DNA of 64,000 nucleotides from Eutreptiella sp. 'Long Island Sound 2002' (GCA_964036045.1 OZ038385.1:35814101-35878100), one strand, 5' to 3'. Shown: positions 23,901 through 53,357, numbered from the stretch's first letter. Notes: generated by a model from the sequence alone, not told the origin. Numbers and translations are program-made.

Positions 23901-24435
23901 TGGAAAGGCAGACACCCCCCCCCCCCAAGCTTCCTGTGAGCTCTCGTGGCACTGCTGGACGCCAGGATGCCGATCTCAATGCTAAAGGTTAATCCCCAAC
24001 TGCACTTGGTGAAGCCGCTGCTGGTAGCGTTTAGTCAGCCATTGCTATCGGTTACACACCAACTCCTGTTGGCAATCACCGACTGCTATCGCTTAAACTG
24101 CTACTGAAAGCGGATAATCAGCCACTGATATCCGTTACCAATCAGCTGTTGATCAGCAACTGCTGCTGGCCAATATTTGGGTTCTGTGCAGGGCAAATTG
24201 TCCACGACAACCGTGAAAGTGGACGGGCCGACCGTGTGACCAACCGCGTCAACCGTGTCATGAACCTTGTCAACCATGTCACGAATCTTGGCGACCTGTC
24301 ACCAAACGTGGCAACCGTGTGACCAACCGCGTCAACTGTGTCACAAACCTTGTCAACCATGTCACGAATCGTGGCAACCGGACGTACCTTCCCTTTTCGG
24401 CGCAACCAAACTGATTCCGCCAAAAAGAAAATCGC
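5729..24435 (-). CDS. Gene 1: SHIP-like inositol polyphosphate 5-phosphatase (PH-IPPc-C2), 12 exons
   Basis: The family removes the 5-phosphate from inositol phosphates and phosphoinositides at membranes. Twelve minus-strand exons run from 24435 down to a TAG at 5729-5731 and give about 577 residues. Residues 1 to about 112 resemble a PH domain, about 150-430 the 5-phosphatase fold and about 430-577 the C2 domain that follows the phosphatase in animal SHIP1/2. All 11 junctions join in phase (0,0,0,1,0,0,1,0,0,2,0), and introns are GT-AG. Recognisable pieces include VWMGTVNF, FCFVCLHL, FLLGDFSS, SYSDRIL, RSPVYGIF and RELPVLKPL. The first coding exon and start codon are not identified: the first exon listed begins at an acceptor. 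Several catalytic positions are changed, so enzymatic activity is doubtful. An intact frame with good splice sites argues against a simple pseudogene. Domain assignment is from memory of the family. Confidence 0.85.
6276..6420 (+). mobile_element. LINE ORF2 C-terminal fragment (copy A)
   Basis: The translation contains MAHMGLGGPHDIGTEFIRQV. It closely matches AHMGLVGPHNMGTEFIRQV in the longer copy at 9730-9800, and both run on to a glycine-rich end with ATGGCGTGG. An in-frame TAG follows SQRM. It is preceded by about 180 bp of ACCACA-rich simple repeat. Confidence 0.7.
6590..6735 (+). mobile_element. LINE 3' tail plus CACA-rich simple repeat
   Basis: TGCCTTCTGGTAAGAGCGCC is followed by TTCAGCACA and a CACA/CAGCA-rich tract. 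Near-identical tails occur at 7859 and 9876, so this is the shared 3' end of one LINE family. The tract merges into the 47-bp minisatellite. Confidence 0.6.
6734..7600. repeat. 47-bp hairpin-forming minisatellite
   Basis: Units begin GGAGTTGCACTGCCCACTGC or a variant. Verified starts are 6734, 6781, 6828, 6875 and 6922, exactly 47 bp apart. Each unit contains CACTGCC and the complementary GGCAGTG, so single-stranded units could fold. Divergent units containing GGCAGCGACCGCCTCCTGGG interrupt the array near 6968 and 7200. Confidence 0.9.
7850..8022. mobile_element. LINE 3' tail with imperfect palindromic simple repeat
   Basis: TTGCCTTCTGGTAACAGCGC and TTCGGCACA are followed by a CACA-rich tract to about 7970 and then by its complement (GGTGTGGTGTGG...) to 8022. 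The A/C-rich and T/G-rich halves can pair as a long imperfect hairpin. Confidence 0.6.
8776..9900 (+). mobile_element. Decayed LINE: RNase H-like region and C-terminal zinc knuckle
   Basis: The plus strand carries several open pieces of a non-LTR retrotransposon C-terminus. IVTDAGTTPEGTAM near 8890-8930 resembles the first RNase H strand with a catalytic Asp. CTQCLLCYSGPETARHLWEC near 9509-9570 is the C-x2-C-x10-H-x4-C knuckle usual after LINE RNase H. The reading frame ends MAW then TAA at 9877, followed by CAGCGCCTTCAGCACA and a CACA tract. Frameshifts and stops separate the pieces. The reverse transcriptase part is missing or unrecognisable upstream. Confidence 0.72.
10066..10219 (-). CDS. 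Gene 1 exon 11: first half of C2 domain
   Basis: One base plus 51 codons lie between CTCTGCAG and CAG|GTGCGC. NIPSVSFQFDSLGIVQTTSR then ASLKIWGSCLGTIQQSV aligns with the start of the SHIP C2 domain (I-E-F-E-S-I-x-A-I-V-x-T-x-S-R, then a strand and a C-L-E-x-x-x-x-S turn). Confidence 0.85.
10220..11377. other. Gene 1 intron between exons 11 and 10
   Basis: The 1.16-kb intron carries no feature I can name. It is moderate in GC. Its acceptor is the CTCTGCAG next to exon 11. Confidence 0.6.
11378..11550 (-). CDS. Gene 1 exon 10: end of 5-phosphatase domain
   Basis: Fifty-seven codons plus two bases lie between TTGTCTTCAG and AG|GTGTGC. SPSYSDRILSKSQPET aligns with the P-S-W-C-D-R-I-L-W motif (Asp and Arg kept), and SSRRSPVYGIF aligns with T-S-D-H-S-P-V-x-G-x-F. 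In the latter the catalytic Asp-His pair is Arg-Arg. Two trailing bases (AG) plus the first base of exon 11 make Arg, so the junction is in phase 2. Confidence 0.87.
11551..12267. other. Gene 1 intron between exons 10 and 9
   Basis: The 0.72-kb intron has a repeated TTTGTGGTGCGTT-type motif (near 11710 and 11800) and no coding signal. The SHIP segment between the TYRY-like and SWCDR-like motifs is longer than here, so a small extra phase-0 exon could hide in it, but I do not see one. Confidence 0.55.
12268..12411 (-). CDS. Gene 1 exon 9: 5-phosphatase domain
   Basis: Forty-eight codons lie between CCGTTTCAG and CAG|GTCGGT, phase 0 at both ends. WDYGPILAHDQLSIA and then GFEEQTIKFAPTNFYKS align well with the SHIP segment that carries a D-Q-L, a F-x-E-x-x-I-x-F-x-P-T-Y stretch and leads to the P-S-W-C-D-R motif. 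This is one of the clearest matches in the window. Confidence 0.87.
12683..12706. repeat. G13-TA-C9 palindrome
   Basis: Thirteen G residues, then TA, then nine C residues form a self-complementary block centred on GGTACC. It lies in a gene 1 intron. Confidence 0.95.
12745..12870. repeat. Dispersed repeat R1, copy 1
   Basis: It contains GCATTTGTAACCGACAGTAG and a stretch on CAACCGCTTTGGCAACCTCC. It matches copy 2 at 15825-15945 over about 115 bp with scattered differences. Confidence 0.85.
15825..15945. repeat. Dispersed repeat R1, copy 2, abutting an exon 8 donor
   Basis: It matches copy 1 (GCATTTGTAACCGACGGTAA, CAACCGCTTTGGCAACCTCC). The similarity runs to the predicted donor of gene 1 exon 8 at 15938-15939, so the repeat edge and exon edge coincide. 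Confidence 0.85.
15940..16199 (-). CDS. Gene 1 exon 8: central 5-phosphatase domain
   Basis: Two bases plus 86 codons start at CTTTGCAG. SFCFVCLHLP aligns with the F-V-N-x-H-L motif (His kept, Asn changed), and HHTFLLGDFSSK aligns with W-x-G-D-L-N-Y-R (Asp kept, catalytic Asn replaced by Ser). The family GNKGAV loop should lie near the exon start but reads EQRDACAV. The donor is less sure: GGG|GTGCAT at 15938-15939 keeps phase 0, but the intron side of that donor lies in a dispersed repeat that recurs near 12.8 kb. Confidence 0.82.
16432..16579 (-). CDS. Gene 1 exon 7: 5-phosphatase core strands
   Basis: Forty-nine codons plus one base lie between CGTCAG and G|GTACTC. The segment YLGSDFFLVASVALRNTALC then ITNIETSLTG matches the region where 5-phosphatases read Y-x-L-V-A-S-x-Q-L-x-G and then I-x-x-V-x-T-S-x-x-x-T-G. 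The splice gives a phase-1 Gly with the next exon. Confidence 0.85.
16624..16810. repeat. ACGC/CGCG-rich alternating purine-pyrimidine tract
   Basis: Repeated CACG/CGCG steps with GCGCGCG and CACACAC blocks occupy about 16652-16803. This is a classic left-handed-DNA-prone sequence inside the intron between gene 1 exons 7 and 6. Confidence 0.85.
17553..17771. repeat. Inverted repeat, left arm (about 215 bp)
   Basis: The arm contains CATCCTTCATGCAGTCCCTA and, further on, CACGTGTTCACGATTGCGTG. The right arm at about 20746-20960 carries the same sequence in reverse complement, nearly unchanged, including a poly-C/poly-G run. Confidence 0.85.
17821..18000 (-). CDS. Gene 1 exon 6: N-terminus of the 5-phosphatase domain
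   Basis: Sixty codons lie between TGTTCTCAG and CAG|GTGCGT, phase 0 at both ends. EVWMGTVNFEDEPP aligns with the family opening motif (F/W-x-G-T-W-N-M) and CDVYVVGAQALSF with the D-I-Y-V-x-G-x-Q-E motif. The Asn of GTWN is kept. The Trp is Val and the metal-binding Glu of the Q-E pair is Ala. Confidence 0.85.
18209..18612. repeat. GGTTGGC minisatellite bracketed by A-tailed 13-bp repeats
   Basis: The centre (about 18295-18540) is an irregular array of GGTTGGC/GGTTGGT units. AGGGCGGTCCTTA occurs at 18209-18221 and 18560-18572, both followed within a few bases by a poly-A run. The reverse complement TAAGGACCGCCCT occurs at 18600-18612, so the last two form a hairpin around the A run. Confidence 0.9.
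18776..18891 (-). CDS. Gene 1 exon 5: linker between PH and phosphatase domains
   Basis: Two bases plus 38 codons, GIQIWSPDLCPRDT through LDWWDNVDLKQ, lie between GTTCAG and CAA|GTGGAG. The 5' phase matches exon 4 and the 3' end is phase 0, matching exon 6. The segment is hydrophilic with paired tryptophans. I do not recognise a motif. Its place between PH and phosphatase is inferred from order and phase only. Confidence 0.62.
18892..21414. other. Gene 1 intron between exons 5 and 4 (2.5 kb)
   Basis: It contains CCCACC and CATC microsatellites (20059-20095), poly-G/C runs, a repeat copy at 20235-20330 and the right arm of a 215-bp inverted repeat. The frames near 18900-19060 look partly codon-like on the minus strand but are not needed, since exons 4 and 5 join in phase. 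Confidence 0.55.
20746..20960. repeat. Inverted repeat, right arm
   Basis: This is the reverse complement of 17553-17771. A third, partial copy of its central part (GTGATTCACGCGCTGAGGCC) lies at about 21332-21395 in the same orientation as this arm, just below exon 4. Confidence 0.85.
21415..21499 (-). CDS. Gene 1 exon 4: C-terminal helix of the PH-like domain
   Basis: Twenty-eight codons plus one base lie between TGCCCAG and G|GTATGC. The segment HEIEFRSTLERERFSQMATI matches the end of PH domains, where a strand of the form YxFxA is followed by an acidic/basic helix (ERxxW). The single trailing base pairs with the two leading bases of the next exon to make Gly, so the phase-1 junction is consistent. 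Confidence 0.75.
22361..22450 (-). CDS. Gene 1 exon 3: PH-like domain
   Basis: Thirty codons lie between TTCCGCAG and CAG|GTTTGC, phase 0 at both ends. The readable text GGVKKIYAGDQLSHLEK followed by NRLKLVFQ resembles the middle strands of PH domains, where an N/R-L-x-I/L-V-F strand is common. The exon begins with a short G5 run. Confidence 0.72.
23118..23205. repeat. Dispersed repeat R2, divergent copy
   Basis: A G10 run is followed by GGTTGGCACAAGGCCTTGGT and GGCGGCGCCTATTGGCCTCT. It is a shorter, more divergent relative of the copies at 32041-32230 and 36745-36935. Confidence 0.8.
23565..23675 (-). CDS. Gene 1 exon 2: PH-like domain
   Basis: Thirty-seven codons (IRRFAVVPQDPSSRL to GVFRCCDSQ) lie between TTTCACAG and CAG|GTATTC, phase 0 at both ends. 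The run of alternating hydrophobic and basic residues with a central YWEVDV fits the second and third strands of a PH domain. It joins exon 1 without a frame change. Confidence 0.72.
24230..24372. repeat. Degenerate minisatellite next to gene 1 exon 1
   Basis: Repeated units of the type ACCATGTCACGAATCTTGGC / ACCGTGTGACCAACCGCGTC run up to 16 bp from the exon 1 donor. Unit length is irregular (about 15-16 bp sub-units in a longer period). Confidence 0.75.
24388..24435 (-). CDS. Gene 1 exon 1 (first recognised): start of the PH-like domain
   Basis: Sixteen codons read AIFFLAESVWLRRKGK and end at a strong donor (AAG|GTACGT). The hydrophobic-W-L-basic pattern followed in the next exon by IRRFAVVP fits the first beta strands of a PH domain. 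The acceptor is uncertain: AG at 24436-24437 gives phase 0, while AG at 24441-24442 would add five bases. No ATG lies in frame, so a 5' exon is missing. It should lie between here and about 25.4 kb. Confidence 0.5.
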
Positions 24436-25435
24436 CTTGCCTCAGCAGAGCAGACAGACACCCTCTTGCCCGACATTCCAGTGTTTATGTTTGCTTTTGG
24501 GGCGGGGGTACATCCGGTGTGACAAAACGGCTCGATCATTGTTGGCCTCATCACACTGCCGGCAGTCGGAGCTGAGCGGTACAGCAGATGTGCTGTTCGC
24601 TGTGCAGAGGGAAGGCACGTAACCATTCACTTACAGTGCGCAGGGTGTGTGAACACTCCTGGACACCAAGGGTAACTCCCTCACGTGCAACAAATTGATG
24701 TGCCCTGAATCATGCCCCATAAAGGAAAAGACCGTGACAACACAATGCAATGTGGGCAGTTGGCGGGGGGCAGGTAGCCCTAAACCCCAGCAGTGGCAGT
24801 TGAGGGGCCAGCTGCCCCTTTGTAGGGTTTTCAGCCGCCAAAAAAAAACGGGTATTACGGAAATTACGGAAAATACGAACAATTACAACGGGAACTGGTC
24901 CTTGTCCCAAACCTACTTCGAATGGCAGCTTAGCACAAACAATCAGGAACTTTGAAAGCACTTGCAACCCATCGCCCCCCCCCCCCAAAAAGCTGGGGAG
25001 GGGTCAGCTGGGTGGTGTGCCCTCGTGGCCCCCAGAAGCTACTGGGGCTGCAGCGGCACAACCCCGGAGTCGTCTGTGGCAGATCCCCAGGGGGGGGGAA
25101 GCGCTCTGCACGCCCTGGAACCTCTCCTACTGCTTCAGGCCCGCCCCCGGCCGTGGGATACCCAGCTGATTCTTCGCAGCACCACCTGTGCCGTATGGCA
25201 GGAGTGTGGGTCCTCCTCAGCCGTGCCACAAGCCGGGCCTGCCCTCTGCCTTGGAAGTCCTGGGGCATTCGGCAGCATGCCTCTGTGACCGGGAGGCTGC
25301 GTAGCCCTGGCCCGTTCCCGCTGGTGGGCTCAGCGTAAGGCTCCGCAGCGTCCCCACTGGGCCCTGGAGCACCAGACACTGGCCTCCACCGAGCGCAAGA
25401 AAGGTCGCAACAAGAAGTCCGTCTCAAAGATTTCA
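24436..25435. other. Presumed spacer between genes 1 and 2, or 5' end of gene 1
   Basis: The start codon and promoter of gene 1 should lie here or beyond. I do not see an unambiguous ATG exon. A phase-2 alternative frame near 24393-24500 (MSGKRVSVCSAEARRF) ends at the same donor but would not join exon 2. The part 25000-25400 is a divergent relative of 14820-15200. Confidence 0.4.
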
Positions 25436-25642
25436 CTAAAAGGGGACGCAAAGCGTAGTAGAGGCCTGGGATGCCAAGGAGGTGGTGTTTGTGGCCTCGT
25501 TGTACTCGTTCTGCGTGCAGATTTCCAGCGGTTCTTCCGGCCCTTGTTTGTTGGAGGGTCTAATTGGCGCCACGGTGCGGTCCGCGGGGGCCAGAGGATG
25601 CGGGACCAGTGCCGGGGACGGACACGCAGGCCTGCAATCCCC
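25436..25642 (-). CDS. Candidate terminal exon of gene 2 (or an unplaced exon)
   Basis: After GATTGCAG an open frame of about 68 codons reads PACPSPALVPHPLAPADRTV, then an acidic segment with PEEPLEICTQNEYNEAT, and ends CVPF-TAG at 25436. The composition looks protein-like rather than like the basic frames of the surrounding GC-rich DNA. Its acceptor needs two bases from the exon before it. The weak exon at 26411-26460 would supply them. It may instead be a 5' exon of gene 1. Confidence 0.35.
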   Translation of the reverse strand, partial: GDCRPACPSPALVPHPLAPADRTVAPIRPSNKQGPEEPLEICTQNEYNEATNTTSLASQASTTLCVPF

Positions 25643-26410
25643 GCCTGTGTAAGGCGCTGTCCGGACCCAACCCAGCCCCCCCAAGTGTGAAACCCCCCCC
25701 TGGGGGTTACGGCATTCCAGAAATTTGTTCGGGCGCTTCACGTCCATTTTGGCTCTTTACAATTCAGGGCTCCTTTTGCCCAAGGGAGGGGCTGATGGGT
25801 GGGGCAGGGGGTAACAGGTGGTGGTAGGGGGTGTCAAAGGGGTCTTTCAAGCACTTGCAGAAGCCCCCCTGCTCTTTGGTCGAAAGCAAGCACCGCCTTT
25901 CCTATTGATCTCTTCTTTTTTGAGGCATGACTGGGCCATGTGGGTACGTGGGTCAATGGTTGTGCCACGTGGTGTCTCAACAAGGGGCTCCTTTTCAAAC
26001 CCACATAAAAGATGCATCGGTTGGAGGGGCAACTGGGACCACCAAGCCAGGGCATGCTACGGGATTGATGATGAACATGATGGAGCACAGCTCAGGCCAG
26101 TATGATCACCACAATGCCAATGCCCCCTCCCACGGCAGGTGTGCAAACAGCGTTGCAGGGTCTTGCACTGCGCACACAACTCACAAAGACCCAAACATGG
26201 GTCCAAAATGGCCAAACGTCGCCCACAGCCGAACCACGCGCCTGCTCAGCAGAACCCCTCGTGAACACAGGCAATACCAGAACGGCGTCTCTCTCGTCGC
26301 ATACAACCGTATGTCGCGTCGAACCATCTGGGGCACCATCCACGGCCTTGTGTGACACCCGGGCACCATCCTGTGGAATGCAGGCCCATGACAAGTGCGG
26401 TGCAGGTAAC

Positions 26411-26460
26411 GTGGGGCAAAGGGGACCAAGGCCTTTCGTCGGCATAGGAATCTCGATGAT
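26411..26460 (-). CDS. Weak candidate exon with alveolin-like motif
   Basis: Sixteen codons plus two bases begin IIEIPMPTKG after GTGCAG. The I-I-E-I-P pattern resembles alveolin repeats and the phases fit both the 27901 exon and the 25.4-kb exon. The acceptor has a poor pyrimidine tract and the donor (AC|GTTACC) is ordinary, so this is a suggestion only. Confidence 0.22.
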
Positions 26461-27900
26461 CTGCACGTTTGTCCAGATCTCGGTCCCACCGTCGGTTGGC
26501 CTCCAACCGCCGTCATGGGCCCCCAACTGCCGTCGGGGGTTCATAATTGCCGACGGTTGGCTCATGAAGCCGGCACTAGTGTTCCTCAGGATTCTCCGAA
26601 ACTAATACCGCTGCTCTGAACACTCAATCACAGAGGGATGGCTGCCTCCAAAGGGGCTGTTCGGCAGGGGCCCCAAGATCCCCAGACTGGATGTTGAGCA
26701 GCTCCGAGAAACGGTGTTGTGCAGAACATACCGGGCCACCGGCACGACAAGGCGGAGGGAATGATGCACAGTGACAACCAAGACCCTGCCCCTAATTGGT
26801 TGCTCAAAGGTACAAAACGCACCGAGGTACGGGTGCAGGAAGCAAAAACCGTGGGGACACCCGTAGGCCATGAATGGTACTCGATGTTGTGACATTGCAA
26901 TACACCATTTTCATGAAAGAACGCACTGTGTGCGGATGCCGAGACTGCCTTTTGTTTGTACCCGTGTATCCCAACGCCCTGAACAATCTGAAGACAGGTC
27001 AGCATGTCTGGTGCACCGCATTGTGCCGGTTGCACAGCCGTGGGCGGACGTGTTTCACCCCCGGCATTCTCTGAATTCACCAACTGACGCCTGGTACTGG
27101 TGATGTCCCTGCGCTTTTCCCTTGGGTGATCCATCCCTCAATGTCGTGCCTGGGGGTCGTGCTTGGACTGAACGCTGTGCTGCGACCCTCGCCCTGTGCC
27201 CAGCGGGGGCACTGATGGCACTGTATTGGGGGGGCCAGCAGTGCTGGTGGCGCCACTGTCGAACGGCACAACCTCCGTTCCCTGCTTCCCGAGAGGGGCA
27301 CAGCACGCAAAGCCCGGCAAAGACCTCCACTGGCTTTCGCTTGGCCCTGGTGTTGGACTTGCACATGGGCGAAGGTGTCTGAGGGCAACAATGAGGCAGA
27401 CCAGCGACAATGATCCGCACGTGCGACGCAAGCGTAGGAAATTAGGAAATACCTCTGCTCCGCGGTGTGGTCGTGTGCTGGATCCCCGAGAGAAAGGGAG
27501 GGAGGGGGGGAGGGGAGAGAGAAGGGGGGAGGGGGTAGAGAGATGATGATGATGATGGAAAAACCCGCAGGAACACCCCCCCTCCCCCCAATGCATAAAC
27601 GCAGCGGGCCGGGCATAGCAGCGACAGCACTGCACGGCTACGGGGTCGGTACTGCAGTCGCAGCGCTGCCACGGCTGTTGACGCAGAGCTGCTGAATGGG
27701 AGTAGCAGACCCCCTTTCGGAAACACCGCCTTCTGCGAGCGGAGGCTGCACACGCACCACAAGTGCATGCACCAGCCATGAAGCCCCAGGAGGCCTTTGC
27801 AGACGCCCACGGGCTGTCCTGGACGTAGAACAACGATGATGAAGTGCCTCAGCAATGGCCACAGGGCACGACAACGTGCGGCACACGTGGCACAAACAAC

Positions 27901-49003
<21,103 letters not shown>

Positions 49004-52000
49004 GAGAACTAGATTCAATGATTCAAGTAAACGCATTAATACCCTGGGCAACATGGGCGATCGTTCCTTTGGGGTGAGGAATGTATGGCGCGTTGGGCCT
49101 ACGTATTTTAGAGGGGGGGGGGGTGCGACCAGCTGCGCTGCGCCGCAAACGCCCCGCCCCGTGTGCCGGAGAGTGCCCTGCTGTCGGGGGGGAAAGGGCT
49201 CCTCAAGCGGGGGTTTTGGGGGGGGGGGGGGCGGAGGGGGACCCTTTTTGCTATTTTTCTTTTGTGTTGTTGCGAGCAGCAGCCCTGAAAAGCAGCCCGG
49301 GGCCGGCGACAGTCGCACTTGCCGCACAACCGACGGTTGGAGGGTAACCGACGGCCGCTGCCGCATGACTAGCACCGCGAGAAATGCAACAGTACCACTG
49401 GGACCCCAGCAGCGCCACCTCGCTTCCGTTCGGTGCACCTGTTGCAGTGAGAAGAGGGGGGGTCTGCCGTCCACTGAGCTCCACGCTCACCCCGTCCTTG
49501 GGGGCGTCCCAGACGAGCCTTGGGGGCCGTGGATGGGGGGCCATATCCTGAACCCACCCACCCCTCGTCCCGCGGCTGTGCCGGGGGCCTTTCAGTCGAA
49601 GACAGGGCCCGCAGTGGGGGAGGGGGCATTCGAGGGGGGTATCTATGAGTACGAGGCAGGCCCCGGTGTCATGCGCGCAAACGTCCACACAACCAAAGAC
49701 TCATCAGTTGCGCCATATGCCCCTTTCGGCTCTGCAGCAGTGAACACCAGCAATGCCTTGATGTCCCACACAGAACACAGTGACAACCGACACGGTGTCT
49801 CATCGCAAGTTGAGAGCCCGGTACTCTGCAGGTGCCACAGCTTAAGGGGGGTGGGGATGGGGGGTCTGGAACCCAAAAGTCGAAAAGTTCGTGTACCAAA
49901 AATAGCCCAAATCAATATTTCCTTTTGTAAATTTCATTTTTTCACGCTATGAAATCCGGATCTGAAGGGGGGGAGGGTTAGACCCCCCCACCCACAGGGA
50001 TGCTCAGCAAAACTCTGGGGACTACCCCCAAGACCCTCACCCCCGCACAATCTGCCGCCAAACGGACCAGGCAATCAACAGCAATGATCACCCAACAGCC
50101 CCCCCCCCCCCCCTCAAGTGTAGGGGTACCGTGTCGGGGGTGCCTGTGGGCTGTCTCCTGCGGGCGGTGAGATGGGGGGGGGGGGGGCAACATTGTGGGT
50201 TGCATCTGCAGTTCAGCCCACGGCCAACGGACCAGCCCTGCGTGTGACGGCGTCGGTTGGCAAACGGTCTCCTGAGCCCAGCTCTCGAAACGAGGGGGAG
50301 GGAGCGAGAGGTCCGTAGAAGCCACAACGCAAGAGGGAAACGGGGCAGCATGGCCTCTCCTCCTCGTCGTCTTCCCTATGCCCAAGAGCACTGTCTCCAA
50401 CGGTCGAGTTTGTTCTGGGCGTCCCGTCACGGGCGACCGGGGCCGTCCGTGAAAAACGAAGACGAAGAAATCCTCCGTCAAACCGACAAAATAGAATGCC
50501 CACGGTTGTCCTTCAACCGCCGTGGGTTACCCGCCAACAGGGCGCCCTCCATAATCCCTGTCCCTAAGGGGGGAAATTACGGACGGCCCTGCGGGGGCCC
50601 TTACAATTCTCCCCCAGCCCCTCATTCGCTCATCCCACGACAGCCATGCCAATTCGGCTCAGCCCCTTGGCGGGACACAAACACGGGGGATCGAACGCAG
50701 GACCTCTGGTCTGGCGCCAGGAGGCCGCGGCTGACGGCGCCGGGGCAGCGGGCGACGGCAGTGGAGAGGTGCCTGCCTGCGAGCGCAGTGGTTCACAAAA
50801 CAAGGGCCAGCTCTCCCACACCGTTCCCAAGCCCCACGAAGCAGTTCGGCAAGAACACACAACAAACCCGATGAGTTCTGTGGCCCAAAGGCTGAGTGAT
50901 CTCAGGCACCCCCGGTTGGCTTCTTAAGGGCGGACCGCTGCTGTGGGCCCTCGTGGGGCGTTTCACAGCGTCATGGTACTGTGGCGCCTGGGACCTGAGG
51001 TGAGATGACGGGGATTGACGTCATGGACCAAGCACTACCCCTACTGCCTACTGACCCCCCCCCCCCTGGCCCTTGTGGAGTACCCCGTCCGATGTGCGCC
51101 AGGGTCCACAGCAATGCAGTCCACTGGCCCTGAAAGAACAAGGCTGCCGAGGCTCAGAGGGAGGGATCTGCATGGGAACCATGGCTCAGCGGACAAGGAT
51201 ACATGGTTCGCTGCATCCAGTTGAGCCTCGCTGTTTGTGCCACAGTGAAACTGCTTTGTGCCTTTTGTGCGCGGACAGCGCTCATTTTGGGACCTCATTG
51301 CAATCCACACCCAGATGCAGCTCAATAAGTGGCGTCTTAACTGCACATTCTGCGTGCTTACACGCTTTGGACACATGTTAAGATATGCTGTCAGTGGGGG
51401 AGTATCTGCACCGCGCGCGCCCCGTGTGCTACTTTTGCGACGCATTGCCTACGCTTTCCCCCCTCCTACAATGGCCCCTACAGAGAGAAAACCCCTTGGT
51501 GGTGAGCACAGTTGCTTGGTCGGGATAGGAGGCCAAATCTCCGCGCTGCACGCACACTACGTCAGGTGCTCCCCCAGTGTTGTTTCAATCCAGAACATCT
51601 GAACTGCACTTGTGATGAGGGTGAAGCCCAGGGTGGCGACCATCGCCGGACATGGCCTCCACGAGATCTCAGGGAGGAGGATTTGGTGACCTCAGCCATC
51701 TCCATGGGAAGCACAGACTCTGACCAGGAGCTTGGACATGGAATATCAATCACACATCACAAACAACACGCACGTGCACAGTAGTAGTACTTGACGACTC
51801 AGCCAACGGACAGCGAGCACTTGCAAGGGTCGCATAGACTAAATCACACACTGACCATTGCATGTATGTACATCGGTGTGTTAAGGATGAAAGCCGCTGT
51901 CTCTTGCTGAAATAAAATGGTTGCAGCAGAACGTGGACAATAGATGAAGCAGAGAACAGGTGAGGACAGGTGTTTCGATCTAAACCCACTAAAGATATCT

Positions 52001-52980
52001 TGATGATGCTATGATGGGGAGCAAAAACTCGATCGGGACTGAGCACCTACAGTTCCAGAATGCTAATGCCTTCCCGTAGTCCCGCTTTGTTGAATATGTA
52101 TTGCTGCCCAATGTCCTCCTATCCCCGCCCCCCCCCCCCCCCTTTGGCCAAGGGTGACCCACAATACCTGCACGGTGCAGACAAACCGCAGTTTTGGGGG
52201 GTCGGTTTTCTTTCTAAGATTTGCTCATGGCATGTACAAAAATCCGCAACCATATATACACCTAACCCGGGGCCTGGTGTCGCTGGCGGATCATGACTTA
52301 TATGCTTGTGCCTTGGGTGGCCCACATCAGAGGGGGTAGACGCAACAAACAACGTCCCCCGGTTCTGGGCTCACCGACCTGAAAATCACCTGTTGAATGA
52401 GGTGCATCAGCGCTGGCTGCCCTGCAAACCAAATGTGATAAAAGCCATGTGTCATGCTAGCGGGACACTTCACTATTTGCCTGCTCTGTGGAGTTCGCAA
52501 TGACAATGTACACTGACATGAAAAGGGCTGCATCTGGGTGAGCGTCTTTAGTGCCCACTGTACCTGCATGCTCTGTGGACTTGCTACTCTTTGTTTTAGC
52601 ACCCAAATCACGTGCCCCCGCAACGGAGTACAACTCCTGCACTCATGATTTCCGGGTCTGCGTGGGCTGTCACGATTTGACATTGCATCTGCACTGCCCC
52701 TTGTTGGCTCAACAAAAGCCAAACTGCCTAATTTGATGCCACTACATAAGGTCAAACAGATTCAAAAGTCGTGCATCCGCTTCATCACTTACTTGCTGCC
52801 GATCCACCAAGGCAGGCGCCTTGAACCTCTGCTGCACTTGCTGTTGTTTTAATTGCTTGGGTGCAATGGCACCTGTTGCTAGGTCCCAGGTCAAAACACA
52901 CGCCACATTAATCAAATTCGCACCACAACAATCTGCAGAGCATGAATGGATCCATGCCTATAATTGCAAGATACTTACCC
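49004..52980. other. Region without a supportable gene
   Basis: A 383-codon plus-strand frame (48801-49952) is glycine-rich across several G runs and overlaps the 48.9-kb exon, so I do not accept it. A repeat copy lies at 49877-49945. Block 50440-50620 loosely repeats 13850-14030. From about 50.9 kb the GC content visibly falls. Short cysteine-rich plus-strand frames near 51.2-51.8 and 52.55-52.74 kb could be exons of an unknown gene. Confidence 0.4.
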
Positions 52981-53002
52981 CCCTCCCCTTTGTAGAAGCT
53001 AC

Positions 53003-53110
53003 CCCCCCCCCATGCCATTGGCCCGGGCCATGATTCTCACTTCCGAAGGGGGGGGGCAGCGGCTAGGGGGGCCATGTTTCTTTGTTCCAGGTGGGGGCGC
53101 CAGTGACATG
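53003..53110. repeat. Dispersed repeat R4, copy 1
   Basis: It shares CCATGCCATTGGCCCGGGCC, ATGATTCTCACTTCCGA, GGGGGCAGCGGCTA and GGCCATGTTTCTTTGTTC with three other copies at 53490-53590, 60481-60600 and 60985-61090. Confidence 0.9.
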
Positions 53111-53141
53111 CCCCGGGGGGGACCAACGACTTGTAATATCA

Positions 53142-53357
53142 TCAGTTTTTCTGTAGAACCTTTTGTGTGGGCATTTTCCGGGCTTGTGCACGCAATTGGA
53201 GCATTGTTTGGATGTATCCTTCACACCTTCTACAGCTTTGTGATGCTATTAGTGTTGGCAATTCTTTTGTTGTTTTCAACATTTGTGCCCTTTCATCGGT
53301 GTGTACTTTGTATACTTCCTTGCTTGTAAATGTGCTGTTATCCTTGCAGAGAAACAA
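53142..53357 (-). CDS. Possible exon of unknown function
   Basis: After TTTCTCTGCAAG a frame of about 66 codons begins DNSTFTSKEVYKVHTDERAQ and ends KVLQKN-TGA. It is lysine/threonine-rich and codon-like in AT-richer DNA, and lies between two R4 repeat copies, so it could be a transposon remnant. No family is recognised. Confidence 0.3.
   Translation of the reverse strand: MFLCKDNSTFTSKEVYKVHTDERAQMLKTTKELPTLIASQSCRRCEGYIQTMLQLRAQARKMPTQKVLQKN

Noticed and set aside
26870-27103. Plus-strand cysteine-rich frame (CGCRDCLLFVPVYPNAL)
   Set aside because: Suggestive composition only. No motif spacing I can name and no exon borders found.
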